Shown here: piece after piece, positions 41,070 through 49,764 of the stretch
Layout of the letters: the number at the start of each line of letters is the position of its first letter
Position numbering within the stretch: the first letter of the stretch is position 1
Assembly (NCBI GenBank): GCA_030646295.1
Contig: JAUSND010000016.1
Span: 517,594-581,593 of the forward strand
Source: Moraxellaceae bacterium
GTDB taxonomy: Bacteria > Pseudomonadota > Gammaproteobacteria > Pseudomonadales > Moraxellaceae
Length of the DNA stretch: 64,000 bases
Direction: 5' to 3'
Notes under the pieces: generated by a model
Databases searched by the model: none
Told to the model about the DNA's origin: nothing
The model's input: the letters and a program-made list of their open reading frames with translations, nothing else
Translations under genes and position numbers: made by a program

Positions 41070-41405
41070 ATGCAACCCACCTGCCCTTCCTGCGGCTCTG
41101 ACCGCATTACAACCAAAAACATCGGTCGCAAGACCGGAAGTATCGTCGGCGGCGTTGCGGGAGCCGCCACCGGCTATACCGGCGCGATTGCTGGTTCCAC
41201 CCTCGGCCGTACAGTCGGCATGCTGGGAGGCCCTGCCGGCATGGTTGTCGGTACTGTCGCTGGCGGACTCATCGGTGCACTTATCGGCAGCACTGCCGGG
41301 GCCGTCACGGGTGCGGCGGTTGGCCAAACGGTCGACGACCACATTCTCGACAATTACCTCTGCCTCGATTGCGAACACAGCTTCAGCTTGCCGCCCGAGG
41401 ACTGA
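41070..41405 (+). CDS. Zinc-ribbon / glycine-zipper protein
   Basis: A 111-residue protein: CPSCGS near the N-terminus and CLDC near the C-terminus could together bind one zinc ion. Between them is a long Gly/Ala-rich stretch (GSIVGGVAGAATGYTGAIAG and similar) of the glycine-zipper kind that forms membrane or packed helices. A GGAG site lies 8 bases before the ATG. Such proteins are common first genes of the DUF932-RadC-YqaJ block in integrative elements, function unknown. Confidence 0.75.
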   Translation: MQPTCPSCGSDRITTKNIGRKTGSIVGGVAGAATGYTGAIAGSTLGRTVGMLGGPAGMVVGTVAGGLIGALIGSTAGAVTGAAVGQTVDDHILDNYLCLDCEHSFSLPPED

Positions 41406-41461
41406 TCTGCCGTCTCTTTTTCGTCCCTGACGACTTCCTACCCTATTGCAGGAGCATCACC

Positions 41462-42421
41462 ATGGCTCATCTTGTCGAAACCATGGCCTATGTCGGCGCC
41501 ACCCCGTGGCACGGCCTGGGCAACCAACTCACATCGCGGCAACCCCTGAACGTCTGGGCCAAACAGGCCGGGATGGACTGGGACATCCGCGAGACCCCGG
41601 TCCGCTATGTCACCGAGTCGGCGGGCTCACTGGGCGCCATCATGTCCTTCGAGGACTCGAAGGTGCTCTTCCGCTCGGACACGCATGCACCGTTGTCTGT
41701 CGTCAGTGCCCGTTACAAGGTCGTTCAGCCCAGCGAGATTCTGGAGTTTTACCGGGATCTCACCGAAGTCTCCGGCTTTGAACTGGAAACGGCCGGCGTC
41801 CTCAAAGGCGGTCGCAAGTTCTGGGCACTGGCGCGCACCGGCCAGACCGGAACGCTCAAGGGCAAGGATGTCAGTCACGGCTACGTGCTGTTAGCGACAG
41901 GCTGTGACGGTACGTTGGCCACCACAGCGCAATTCACCAACATCCGGGTGGTCTGCAACAACACCCTGGCTATTGCGCTCAATCATCAGTCGGGCGCGGT
42001 CAAGGTGCCCCATAGCACTACCTTCGATCCCAGAGCGGTGAAGCAGCAACTGGGGATTTCCGTGTCGACCTGGGACGATTTCATGTACCGCATGAAGGCC
42101 CTCAGCGAACGGAAGATGAAGCATTCAGAAGTGCAGAGCTACTTCCTGAAGGTCTTTACCGACTTCACCCCGAAAGGCCCTGGCGTCACTAATGAACGCG
42201 CCATGGCCAAGGCCCTCTCGCTGTTTGAGGGCGCCGGTCGTGGTGCGGATCTGGCCTCGTCCAAGGGTACGGCCTATGGCCTGCTGAATGCCGTAACGGA
42301 GTTTGTGGATCACGAGCGCCGTGCCCGAAGCACTGATCACCGCCTGGACTCCGCCTGGTTTGGCCAGGGCGCTTCCCTGAAACAGAAGGCACTGGATCAA
42401 GCGCTGTTGCTGGCCGCCTGA
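41462..42421 (+). CDS. DUF932 (phage/plasmid-like) protein
   Basis: A 319-residue protein from the ATG at 41462 (MAHLVETMAYVGATPWHGLG), with GCAGGAG upstream; the longer in-frame start at 41369 overlaps the previous gene. The N-terminus PWHGLG and the central FTNIRVVCNNTLAIAL are hallmarks of DUF932, found on plasmids, phages and integrative elements beside RadC and recombination genes. No activity is known to me. It is second in the plus-strand block. Confidence 0.88.
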   Translation: MAHLVETMAYVGATPWHGLGNQLTSRQPLNVWAKQAGMDWDIRETPVRYVTESAGSLGAIMSFEDSKVLFRSDTHAPLSVVSARYKVVQPSEILEFYRDLTEVSGFELETAGVLKGGRKFWALARTGQTGTLKGKDVSHGYVLLATGCDGTLATTAQFTNIRVVCNNTLAIALNHQSGAVKVPHSTTFDPRAVKQQLGISVSTWDDFMYRMKALSERKMKHSEVQSYFLKVFTDFTPKGPGVTNERAMAKALSLFEGAGRGADLASSKGTAYGLLNAVTEFVDHERRARSTDHRLDSAWFGQGASLKQKALDQALLLAA

Positions 42422-42447
42422 TCCTTTCTTCCCATAACGCGGCATAG

Positions 42448-42486
42448 AAGCCCGGTTGAGCGATTAGCTCACCGGGCTTTTTCTTT
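42448..42486 (+). terminator. Hairpin with U-tract between DUF932 gene and 42503
   Basis: AGCCCGG and TGAGC pair with GCTCA and CCGGGCT with one bulged T, followed by TTTTTCTTTT. The ribosome site of the next gene starts just after it, so it could end or attenuate the transcript. Confidence 0.75.
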
Positions 42487-42502
42487 TCTGGAGGATTGCC
42501 TC

Positions 42503-42892
42503 ATGAACACTGTCACTACTGCAGTACCGGATGTCATCCCCTTGCCAGCGGCTCTGGCTGCAGTTTGGGGTGCCTTCCTGTTTGAGGGTCTGCTCACCTC
42601 AGATCGTGATCCGCTATATAACCAGCAAGTCCTGGATTCCTGGGGGCAAGGCTGTATCGAGCTGGTAATCGAGACCACGGTCTGCCTGACCGAGCTCTGG
42701 AATCAGGTGGCCATCATCTGGAATAACAACGACGCCGACTTCCCCGGCGTTTTTGAATACGAAGTGGTCTCTCGACTCGGGGAATACCTGGGGCGTCACT
42801 TGCTAACCCATGACGGGTATCTGCCCAGCAGAGAACACATCCATGAAGTCATGCACCAATTGATTCAAGACTTCCTGGCGCCCGACGCATAA
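42503..42892 (+). CDS. Hypothetical protein of the element (129 aa)
   Basis: A 129-residue acidic protein with a strong GGAGG site 9 bases before the ATG and its own upstream hairpin. I recognise no domain. It has a central Trp-rich helix region (LTELWNQVAIIWNNND) and a C-terminal amphipathic helix (IHEVMHQLIQDFL). Position between DUF932 and radC suggests it belongs to the conserved backbone of this element class. Confidence 0.7.
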   Translation: MNTVTTAVPDVIPLPAALAAVWGAFLFEGLLTSDRDPLYNQQVLDSWGQGCIELVIETTVCLTELWNQVAIIWNNNDADFPGVFEYEVVSRLGEYLGRHLLTHDGYLPSREHIHEVMHQLIQDFLAPDA

Positions 42893-42917
42893 GGCGCCAC
42901 ATCACCCTTTCCTCACT

Positions 42918-42942
42918 GCCCGGCCTCGTGCCGGGCTTTTTT
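42918..42942 (+). terminator. Hairpin with U-tract before radC
   Basis: GCCCGGC is exactly inverted as GCCGGGC around a 5-base loop and followed by six T. The radC ribosome site GGAG lies 7 bases after the T run. Confidence 0.8.
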
Positions 42943-42958
42943 ATGCCCGGAGTTTTGT

Positions 42959-43447
42959 ATGAGCGTTTTCGAGACAAAGCAGAACGGTAAATACGCTTCC
43001 ACTCGCCAGTTCAGTGCCGACGAGGTAGTGGCCTTTGCCATGGAGATTGTGGCTCAGCGGTTTCAGCGTGGTGCCTGCATGAGCAGCCCTGATGCCACCC
43101 TGCAGTACCTGGCACTGCAGTTGGCAGAACGTGACCGCGAGATATTCGGGGCGTTGTTTCTGGACAGCCAGCACCGGCTGATCTGCGACGAGGTGCTGTT
43201 CAAAGGAAGCATCGACGCGACGGCGGTTTATCCGCGCATCGTAGTGCAGCGTGCCCTGCAACTGAATGCGGCTGCCCTGATCCTCTATCACAACCATCCC
43301 TCAGGGGTGCCGGAGCCGTCTGTTGCCGACCGACACATCACCACGCAACTGACCGAGAGCCTGAAGCTCATCGATGTGCGCGTCATCGACCATCTAGTGG
43401 TGGCGGGCACCGCGACCGTGAGCTTTGCCGAACGCAGCTGGCTTTGA
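42959..43447 (+). CDS. radC: RadC-like JAB domain protein
   Basis: A 162-residue protein with the full JAMM metal motif: LILYHNHPSGVPEPSVAD gives H-x-H-x7-S/x2-D, with the supporting Glu near residue 60 region. RadC-like proteins on mobile elements are usually this short, JAB-only form. Despite the name a role in recombinational repair is not established; in elements it accompanies YqaJ and DUF932. GGAG lies before the ATG. Confidence 0.9.
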   Translation: MSVFETKQNGKYASTRQFSADEVVAFAMEIVAQRFQRGACMSSPDATLQYLALQLAERDREIFGALFLDSQHRLICDEVLFKGSIDATAVYPRIVVQRALQLNAAALILYHNHPSGVPEPSVADRHITTQLTESLKLIDVRVIDHLVVAGTATVSFAERSWL

Positions 43448-43474
43448 TTCCAACTTTCATTACCCCCCATCTGA

Positions 43475-43504
43475 CGCCCGGTTCGTGTTCTGCACGGCCG
43501 GGCG
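43475..43504 (+). terminator. Hairpin before the YqaJ-like gene
   Basis: CGCCCGG is inverted as CCGGGCG, with an inner CGTG/CACG stem, followed by TTTGTGTT. It precedes the AGGAG site of the next gene by 11 bases. Confidence 0.6.
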
Positions 43505-43526
43505 TTTGTGTTCTCAGGAGATAACC

Positions 43527-44537
43527 ATGCAAACCGAACCGCAAAGCAACGTTGTTCCCGTTACTTCCCGACCGGCCTTGCGCCTGGTTTCCACCAAGGG
43601 CATGGACCGCGAGCAATGGCTACGTGTCCGCAAGAACGGCATTGGTAGCAGTGATGCTGCTGCCGCTGTCGGTCTTAATCCGTATCAATCGCAATTGGAA
43701 CTCTGGCTCATCAAAACCGGTCGGAATGATGCCTTGCCCAAGGCTGATCCAAACGATGACACCTCCCCAATGTACTGGGGCACCGTTCTGGAGCCCTTCG
43801 TTGCAGAGCACTACACCCGTCGCACCGGCAATCGGGTTCGCCGCATCAACGCCGTCTTGCAGCACCCCGATCCGGACAAAGCCTGGATGCTGGCGAACAT
43901 TGATCGTGAAGTGGTCGGTGCACCTGATGTGCAGATCCTGGAATGCAAAACCGCTGGCGAATTTGGTTCACGCCTCTGGAAGGATGGCGTACCGGAGTAC
44001 GTCCAGGTGCAGGTTCAGCATCAGCTGGCCGTTACTGGCAAGCAGGCGGCCGATGTCTGCGTGCTGCTTTGCGGTCAGGAAGTTCGCGTGCATCGCATCG
44101 AGCGTGATGAAGAAGTGATTGCCCAACTGATCGAGTTAGAGCGTCGCTTCTGGCATTACGTGGAAACCGACACCCCGCCCCCAGCCGATGGGTCCGACTC
44201 CGCCGCCCTCGCCTTGCAGTGTCTGTATCCCCGGGATAGTGGCAACACGATTGATCTGTCCGGGGATGCAGAGATGGGGCAAGTCTTTGCTGATTTGCTG
44301 GAGGCAAGAGAGGCACTGGATGCCAATTCGAAAGCCGAAGCCCAGCTCAAGCAGAAGATCCAGGAACGAATGGGCGATGCCAGCCGAGCGAAGTTTGATG
44401 GGGGGACTGTCTCCTGGAAGCGCAGCAAGGACAGCACCGGACTTGATGTCGCTCGACTGCTTACCGACCAGCCAGACCTTCTCCGTCTATACCCACTCAT
44501 CAAAACTGGCAGCCGCCGCTTTCTCATCAGCCTGTGA
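43527..44537 (+). CDS. YqaJ-type viral recombinase / exonuclease
   Basis: A 336-residue protein from the ATG at 43527 (AGGAG upstream). YqaJ-domain motifs: REQWLRVRKNGIGSSDAAAAVG at residues 30-51, then EPFVAEHYTRRTG, and the nuclease core NIDREVVGAPDVQILECKTA, with D-x-E-x-K metal ligands of the PD-(D/E)XK fold as in lambda exonuclease. A Glu/Lys-rich helix near residue 285 precedes the C-terminus. It probably processes double-strand ends for annealing recombination of the element; I see no single-strand annealing partner next to it. Confidence 0.88.
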   Translation: MQTEPQSNVVPVTSRPALRLVSTKGMDREQWLRVRKNGIGSSDAAAAVGLNPYQSQLELWLIKTGRNDALPKADPNDDTSPMYWGTVLEPFVAEHYTRRTGNRVRRINAVLQHPDPDKAWMLANIDREVVGAPDVQILECKTAGEFGSRLWKDGVPEYVQVQVQHQLAVTGKQAADVCVLLCGQEVRVHRIERDEEVIAQLIELERRFWHYVETDTPPPADGSDSAALALQCLYPRDSGNTIDLSGDAEMGQVFADLLEAREALDANSKAEAQLKQKIQERMGDASRAKFDGGTVSWKRSKDSTGLDVARLLTDQPDLLRLYPLIKTGSRRFLISL

Positions 44538-44545
44538 GCCCGATG

Positions 44546-44571
44546 CCCTGTTCGCTCCATGGTGAACAGGG
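44546..44571 (+). terminator. Hairpin after the YqaJ-like gene
   Basis: CCCTGTTC is exactly inverted as GAACAGGG over a 10-base loop, then TTTCTCTCATT. It is the fourth hairpin in this block placed just before a ribosome site (AAAGGAAA of the next gene). Confidence 0.65.
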
Positions 44572-44596
44572 TTTCTCTCATTAAAAGGAAACCCTC

Positions 44597-44806
44597 ATGC
44601 AACCACTACTGAAACTGCTGCGATGGGAAGAAGACATCCTCTCCTTCATCGAATCCGGCCTACAGGTTTGCCGCAGTGACGCTCAGGGCATTCTGGATGC
44701 TCAGAGCTCACTGCTGCGTCAGGCCTGGAAAGACCATAAGACACCCCGGCAGACCGCCGACCTGATCATTCAACTCTCCACCCAAGAGGACACCCATCAT
44801 GATTAA
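44597..44806 (+). CDS. Hypothetical small protein (69 aa)
   Basis: A 69-residue largely helical protein (LLKLLRWEEDILSFIESGL) with an AAAAGGAAA ribosome site and an 8-base overlap with the following gene, which supports real translation. No family recognised. Confidence 0.65.
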   Translation: MQPLLKLLRWEEDILSFIESGLQVCRSDAQGILDAQSSLLRQAWKDHKTPRQTADLIIQLSTQEDTHHD

Positions 44807-45689
44807 GGGACTCGCCATTACCCCGCCCGTTCTGGGGCGCATTTCAATTGGTCGTGTGATCGAAAAGAACGGCAAGCGCCTGCCCGAAAAAGACGACCAG
44901 TTCACCATCACCACCCAGGTCCAGACCAAGGATGGCTGGATTCTGCATCCGCTGGATGAGCAGTTGCGCAAGGACGCCCCCAACGGCAAGTTGCGCAGCA
45001 TTCCGGTCCGCATGCTGTTCAATGATCCGGATCTCAACTTGCGGGCAGAGTACTCGCTGTTTGACCGGCAAAGTGGGCGACCGCTCTGTGTGGGCAACGG
45101 AGAAACCTGTCGCCGTTACCTGCCCACGGGAATGAGTACGTTGCCGTGCCCGTCGCCGGATGCCTGCGAGATGGCTCGTGGAGGAGCCTGCAAGCCCTAT
45201 GGACGATTGAATGTCCGGGTGGGCGAAGACGATGAGCTGGGAACGTTCATCTTTCGGACCACGGGATTCAACAGTATCCGGACGCTGGCGGCCCGCCTGA
45301 CGTACTTTCAGGCGGTCTCCGGCAACCGTCTGTCCTGCTTACCGCTGGAGCTCAAGCTGCGAGGCAAGAGCACTACACAGAGTCACAGGGCACCAATCTA
45401 TTACGTGGATTTGTGCCTGCGGGACGGGATGGGGTTGGAGGACGCCGTTGAGACCGCCAGGGCAATCGAAGACCGAAGGCTAACCACCGGGATAGATCAA
45501 CCCGCACTGGAGGGTGCAGCCCGTGAAGGCTTAGGGAACGGGCATTTCGAAGAGCAGGAGGAGGACCTCCCGGATATTCTGGAGGAGTTCTTTTCTGTAC
45601 CCGGGCCTGCCGAAAATGCTCCAGTCTCCACTCCGTTACGGGGAAAACTGCAATCACTTCAGCAAACCACTACCTCTTCTTCTACCTGA
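44799..45689 (+). CDS. Gp3-like / recombination-directionality-factor-type protein
   Basis: A 296-residue protein often annotated as hydrolase or metal-binding protein in integrative elements and related to the Gp3-like family that includes phage recombination directionality factors. IPVRMLFNDPDLNLRAEYSL followed by a Cys cluster (GETCRRY, PCPSPDAC, GGACKPYGRLNV) suggests a metal site near residues 105-135. The tail after residue 240 is acidic and low-complexity. It could steer the integrase toward excision; that is inference from family. It ends the plus-strand block and is followed by a strong terminator. Confidence 0.7.
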   Translation: MIKGLAITPPVLGRISIGRVIEKNGKRLPEKDDQFTITTQVQTKDGWILHPLDEQLRKDAPNGKLRSIPVRMLFNDPDLNLRAEYSLFDRQSGRPLCVGNGETCRRYLPTGMSTLPCPSPDACEMARGGACKPYGRLNVRVGEDDELGTFIFRTTGFNSIRTLAARLTYFQAVSGNRLSCLPLELKLRGKSTTQSHRAPIYYVDLCLRDGMGLEDAVETARAIEDRRLTTGIDQPALEGAAREGLGNGHFEEQEEDLPDILEEFFSVPGPAENAPVSTPLRGKLQSLQQTTTSSST

Positions 45690-45702
45690 TACCAGCAGAA
45701 AT

Positions 45703-45734
45703 AAGAAAGCCCTCTGACGAGGGCCTTCTTTTTT
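45703..45734 (+). terminator. Rho-independent terminator of the plus-strand block
   Basis: GCCCTC, loop TGAC, GAGGGC, with outer AAGAA/TTCTT pairing and a following T6 run. Confidence 0.88.
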
Positions 45735-45871
45735 GTGCTAGGCGGTCAACCTTCAGAAACAACAAGCTCAAATGAGGCCATCTTTTCTGACCTGTCCCCG
45801 ACTAAACCTAATGACCAACACGCCTTTCAATGTCCAAACCTGCGATTCGGCGAACGCCACTATGCGACGTT

Positions 45872-46699
45872 TCAAGCATCTCCGGCAAGATCATAGTTCC
45901 AGCGGCGACGTAACGTTCTAATTCTGGCATCCGCACGAAGCGGCGATTTATCTGGTCCGCAAAGTTGTACAGAACCCTCAGGCAGTCCAAACATTTTCTC
46001 AATCGTTTCACGAATTCGTCCGACCGAAGCATCAGAACGAGCACGACGAAAGCGCAACCCGTGCGCACTACGGTGATCGACCATCTGATCAACCTCGTCG
46101 TCTTCATCGACAACCTCATCATCGAAATTGTCATCGTCGATAACGGCTGGCCCCGCCTGAACTTGTGGATCAACAAGAGGAACGGCATCCAAATCACTAG
46201 ATTCGGAAGTCACCGACTCGGCACCAGACTTCGACCACTGCTCACGAAGTTTCGCCAGTTGCGCAGCATCAAAAGCGATTTCTTCAGTAGACTTTGAAAA
46301 CCAAACACCCTGCTCTTCTTCCTCCCAAAGTCGCCCCTCTTGAATATGGTAGGAACGAATTCCGGAACTGGATGGAATGCTTTCACTGAAGCGAACGGGA
46401 ACATCACCAAGCGTGGCATAAGCAGAATGCAGAGCCTCCAGAACAGACTGAGGACCAGCAACAATCAAGAACTCCGACCAAGATTGGCCGTGAAAATTAG
46501 CGCTCAATGCTTCGTAGGTATATACCGTAGATGTAATACTAGGATGCTCTTCCGCAAATCGAGCCAATACTGACTGAGCTACCGCATAAGAGCTTATTTC
46601 TGGCTCCCGCGCATCCAGGACGTCCCGATTAACCTCAACTGAAGGCAGAGGTTCTCTTGACTTTACAAACTGCAACTCACTTGACTTCTTCCTCAACAT
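45872..46699 (-). CDS. Uncharacterised partner protein of the UvrD-like helicase
   Basis: A 275-residue protein with no family I can name. Residues 1-170 look like an alpha/beta domain; residues about 185-210 are a run of Asp/Glu (DDDNFDDEVVDEDDEVDQ); the last 60 residues are basic, with RFRRARSDASVGRIRETIEKMFGLP, perhaps for nucleic-acid or protein contact. It lies 212 bp after the UvrD-like helicase on the same strand and ends against the terminator region of the plus-strand block. The gap could hold its own promoter. Confidence 0.6.
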   Translation of the reverse strand: MLRKKSSELQFVKSREPLPSVEVNRDVLDAREPEISSYAVAQSVLARFAEEHPSITSTVYTYEALSANFHGQSWSEFLIVAGPQSVLEALHSAYATLGDVPVRFSESIPSSSGIRSYHIQEGRLWEEEEQGVWFSKSTEEIAFDAAQLAKLREQWSKSGAESVTSESSDLDAVPLVDPQVQAGPAVIDDDNFDDEVVDEDDEVDQMVDHRSAHGLRFRRARSDASVGRIRETIEKMFGLPEGSVQLCGPDKSPLRADARIRTLRRRWNYDLAGDA

Positions 46700-46911
46700 T
46701 CCTTGATTTCCTTATATATTTACTTAAACCCTGATTTATTACATTAAGTCCGCCAGAGAAAGAACACCAATGCTCCTGCCAGCAGCTAGCTCAATGGCAC
46801 CTGGAGGAAACGACTAGATACTGTTATTTCCAATTCCTACCCATCCAAAAATATATGACTCATGAAAACGCCTTCACCCCGGACCAGCATTCCCGAATGT
46901 ATTCTTGAAAA

Positions 46912-49599
46912 TCAGGACCATTTCCGTTCGAAGTGGCACCTTAATGGCTCCAACTCAGGCGGCAGATTTCCAGTGCACACCAATCCCAGATAAGTTGCCG
47001 CACGAGTAGAGCCCACATAAAGGAATCGCTGGTATAAGTCTGGGTCAGACTCCGCCAGCTCATCGACGCCAGCGAAAAAAACCGCCTCGAATTCCAAGCC
47101 TTTAATGTGGCGTACATCATATACCCGCACATGCGTATCCTCACCCAAGGACTTCCCCCCTTCACAGGCATCCGCCTGCAAGCTGAAGGGCTCGAGCGCA
47201 TTATTGAGTGCCTCTGCCATCGGAAGGACCTGTGATTCCTGACTGACCAGCACCGCAACGGTGGGCACCTGCCCCAACGCCACTTCGATCTCACGAATGC
47301 GTTCAGCAAGCCATTCCGACGCCACTTCTAGCGATCCAGTACTTTCCAGCAGAACAGGAGCTTGACCCTCATGAGTAGAACCTTCCGGCAAGCTCCCCAA
47401 TGTAGAAGCATCTCCCCCGGAGACTGCCAACAACGCAGCTGCGAGCTCGTTAAGCTTTTTGCTCTGACGGTAGACCGTATTAATACGCTCTTCTCGCAAA
47501 CGCGAAGATACCCACCTAACCTGCTCAAGGGAGCGTATCCCCGCCCCCGTAATACGCTGATTGAAATCACCGCACGCAAAGAATGAGCGTGTACGCCGAC
47601 TGGTCAGTCCCTCCATGCACGCCAATTGAAGCACAGAAAAGTCCGTCGCCTCGTCCACCAACACCTGATTACGGAACTGACTGTCGATACGGGCAAGCTC
47701 GGTAAATTGTGGTTTGTCAAGGCTACCACGTGCATAAGGCTGATCCATGACTTCGCGCGCGTTCCGAAGCATCTGCAAAATCAGCGCATCCAGCTCTGTG
47801 GAATCGATATTTTGGGCATTATCAGGACGTGTCGAGTAGAAAGAAGCAGACTCGGCCTGGCGACGGAACTGCCGATAGCTAGAAGAAACATCAACGACAT
47901 AACGGCGCCATGCATTCCGGAAACGACGCAGACCATTTTGCCACGTAATCTCACGCCCAAGTTGGGTCAGAACATTATCGGCAGGTACTCGCTCGTCAAG
48001 CCACTCCCGAAGACGACCAGCCCGGCTCACCTTTGAGAGCGTTCGCTTGCGAAAACGGCTACGCGCGAGACTACGCAGAAAACCATTATAGGCAGCAACC
48101 GCCTGCATCACCGGGGTAGCATGAGCCGCAGCGGAAGCATCATCGTCAAACTGTGCATCATCGTCCTCATCTTCTTCATCCTGTTTTAGCGACGACAGAA
48201 AGACACCCATTTGCTCAAAGACTTGTCTATTTGCATTGAAAAGACGATTACCTTCCTGCTTAACAAGCTTTCCGGCAGCCTCGATGCTCTTTTCCAGGAA
48301 CGGTTGGGCATCCCTTTCAAGCGCATTGAATTCGGCAAAAGCAGCCACCAAGTGGCCTTCGTCCATCCTTCCCACAACAGCAGCAAGCTTGCTCACAAGA
48401 TCAATCGCATCATCCGGCGCAGAAGATTCCAGCAATGCAATACCCTCTTTCAAGCGATCAACAACCCTGCGGCGATGGAAGAGTGTCACAGCCTCATACC
48501 ACTCACGTGGTTCAGCCAACACCTGATTACTGCAATACTGGCTGCCCTCACGGAGAATGAATTGACCTCCGCTACTTGTTTTCAGAATGCCGAGTACATT
48601 GCGAGCCAAGTCGCGCCGGTAGGAATCCCATGTTTTGATGTGATCATCCGAAGCAGGGATCTCCTCTTGAACAAATGCTTCCTTGAGATAGTGCTTTAGA
48701 AGCTCAGATGGCGTAAACATGATCCAGCTGGATCGATGCTGCCTGTTCCCGTCAGCGCCATCCATACTGATCAGCCGACGCTCTGCCTCATCCAGACCCT
48801 CCTCACCGAGCTTCTGACCGAGACGCTTGATAAGCGTAGTAGTTTTGCCTGTGCCAGGGGGGCCCAGAATGATCAGCTGCGAGTCGATGGGCAAGCGGAA
48901 AATATCATCCTGAAACTTATCCAGCAGCGGTTGATCACGCAGTGCCATCGCGGTACGTACCTCATGGGCACGTCCCTCAGTTACCGCCCGTGTTTCCTCT
49001 GCTCCTGCCAGCAACGCCTCGAACGCATCCATGTGCGGTTCTGCGGCTTGTCGCAATAGCTTGCGAAAGGAATCAATGGTTGCCGTACCAATCCCATCGC
49101 GTTGCCACTGATTAGTGAGAGAGTCCCACTCTCCAGCTGGCAAGAGTCGTGGATGCAAGATCATCTTCTCTAGGACAAAAAGCGTTTCTCTCATACCACC
49201 AATCGAAACCTCAACGTCCTCCCCCACTGGGCGTGAGGCCACGCGCCCTAACGGCGAATCGTAGCTAGCCAGCGTTCCCTTCTCGCCGAGTGAAAGTGAA
49301 GTCTTCCGGGATATATAAAGCGTACGTGCTTTTCCGTCTTCATCCTCAACCACAATGCGAGCAATGGCAGGCTCTACAGCAAGGGTTGCATACCCTTGCC
49401 GCACTTCCGTGGAAATCTGGCTAAGACTCTTGACCTCGGTCCCCTTGGGGACAGCCCAGCCCGACATAGAGTTACCATTAATGACGGCGTCATCAGATAC
49501 AGCAGCTTGCCCAGCGAGCTTTTGTTGTGCTGCCAAAGCAATTGTTTCAAAAATACCAAGTGATTCTTCGGCAACCGGCACCAACTCCTGCTCATTCAT
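46912..49599 (-). CDS. UvrD-like helicase with N-terminal GreA-like domain
   Basis: An 895-residue superfamily 1 ATPase from the ATG at 49599 (GGAG 7 bases upstream); the open frame to 49746 lacks a good start. Walker A is GPPGTGKT (246-253), Walker B/motif II VLVDEATDFSVLQ, and the C-terminal motifs VRHIKGLEFEAVFFAG and YVGSTRA are UvrD/HelD-like. Residues about 108-145 (LASYDSPLGRVASRPVGEDVEV) resemble the C-terminal domain of GreA/Rnk transcript factors. Together this recalls HelD, which displaces stalled RNA polymerase. A long Asp/Glu-rich linker lies in the middle (about residues 480-500). Real function unknown; a role in defence or transcription control is inference. Confidence 0.8.
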   Translation of the reverse strand: MNEQELVPVAEESLGIFETIALAAQQKLAGQAAVSDDAVINGNSMSGWAVPKGTEVKSLSQISTEVRQGYATLAVEPAIARIVVEDEDGKARTLYISRKTSLSLGEKGTLASYDSPLGRVASRPVGEDVEVSIGGMRETLFVLEKMILHPRLLPAGEWDSLTNQWQRDGIGTATIDSFRKLLRQAAEPHMDAFEALLAGAEETRAVTEGRAHEVRTAMALRDQPLLDKFQDDIFRLPIDSQLIILGPPGTGKTTTLIKRLGQKLGEEGLDEAERRLISMDGADGNRQHRSSWIMFTPSELLKHYLKEAFVQEEIPASDDHIKTWDSYRRDLARNVLGILKTSSGGQFILREGSQYCSNQVLAEPREWYEAVTLFHRRRVVDRLKEGIALLESSAPDDAIDLVSKLAAVVGRMDEGHLVAAFAEFNALERDAQPFLEKSIEAAGKLVKQEGNRLFNANRQVFEQMGVFLSSLKQDEEDEDDDAQFDDDASAAAHATPVMQAVAAYNGFLRSLARSRFRKRTLSKVSRAGRLREWLDERVPADNVLTQLGREITWQNGLRRFRNAWRRYVVDVSSSYRQFRRQAESASFYSTRPDNAQNIDSTELDALILQMLRNAREVMDQPYARGSLDKPQFTELARIDSQFRNQVLVDEATDFSVLQLACMEGLTSRRTRSFFACGDFNQRITGAGIRSLEQVRWVSSRLREERINTVYRQSKKLNELAAALLAVSGGDASTLGSLPEGSTHEGQAPVLLESTGSLEVASEWLAERIREIEVALGQVPTVAVLVSQESQVLPMAEALNNALEPFSLQADACEGGKSLGEDTHVRVYDVRHIKGLEFEAVFFAGVDELAESDPDLYQRFLYVGSTRAATYLGLVCTGNLPPELEPLRCHFERKWS

Positions 49600-49764
49600 C
49601 TGACCGCTCCTATTCAAAGCACTTCCGCCACTTCCGATACCAACATCTACATGCAGAAATCGTAGAAGCGACAATTTTTTGTTTTTCTTTATAGTGCCAC
49701 ATGACTCGATACACGCTGAGTCACAGTTATAGGGCATCTCTGACAAGTAAATGCCTTAGATTGT

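Noticed and set aside
44032..44316. Minus-strand frame inside the YqaJ-like gene
   Set aside because: Shadow of a gene with clear nuclease motifs; no start signal.
49600..49746. N-terminal extension of the UvrD-like helicase
   Set aside because: The extra 49 residues are Cys- and Lys-rich and unlike the rest; a GGAG site sits before the ATG at 49599.
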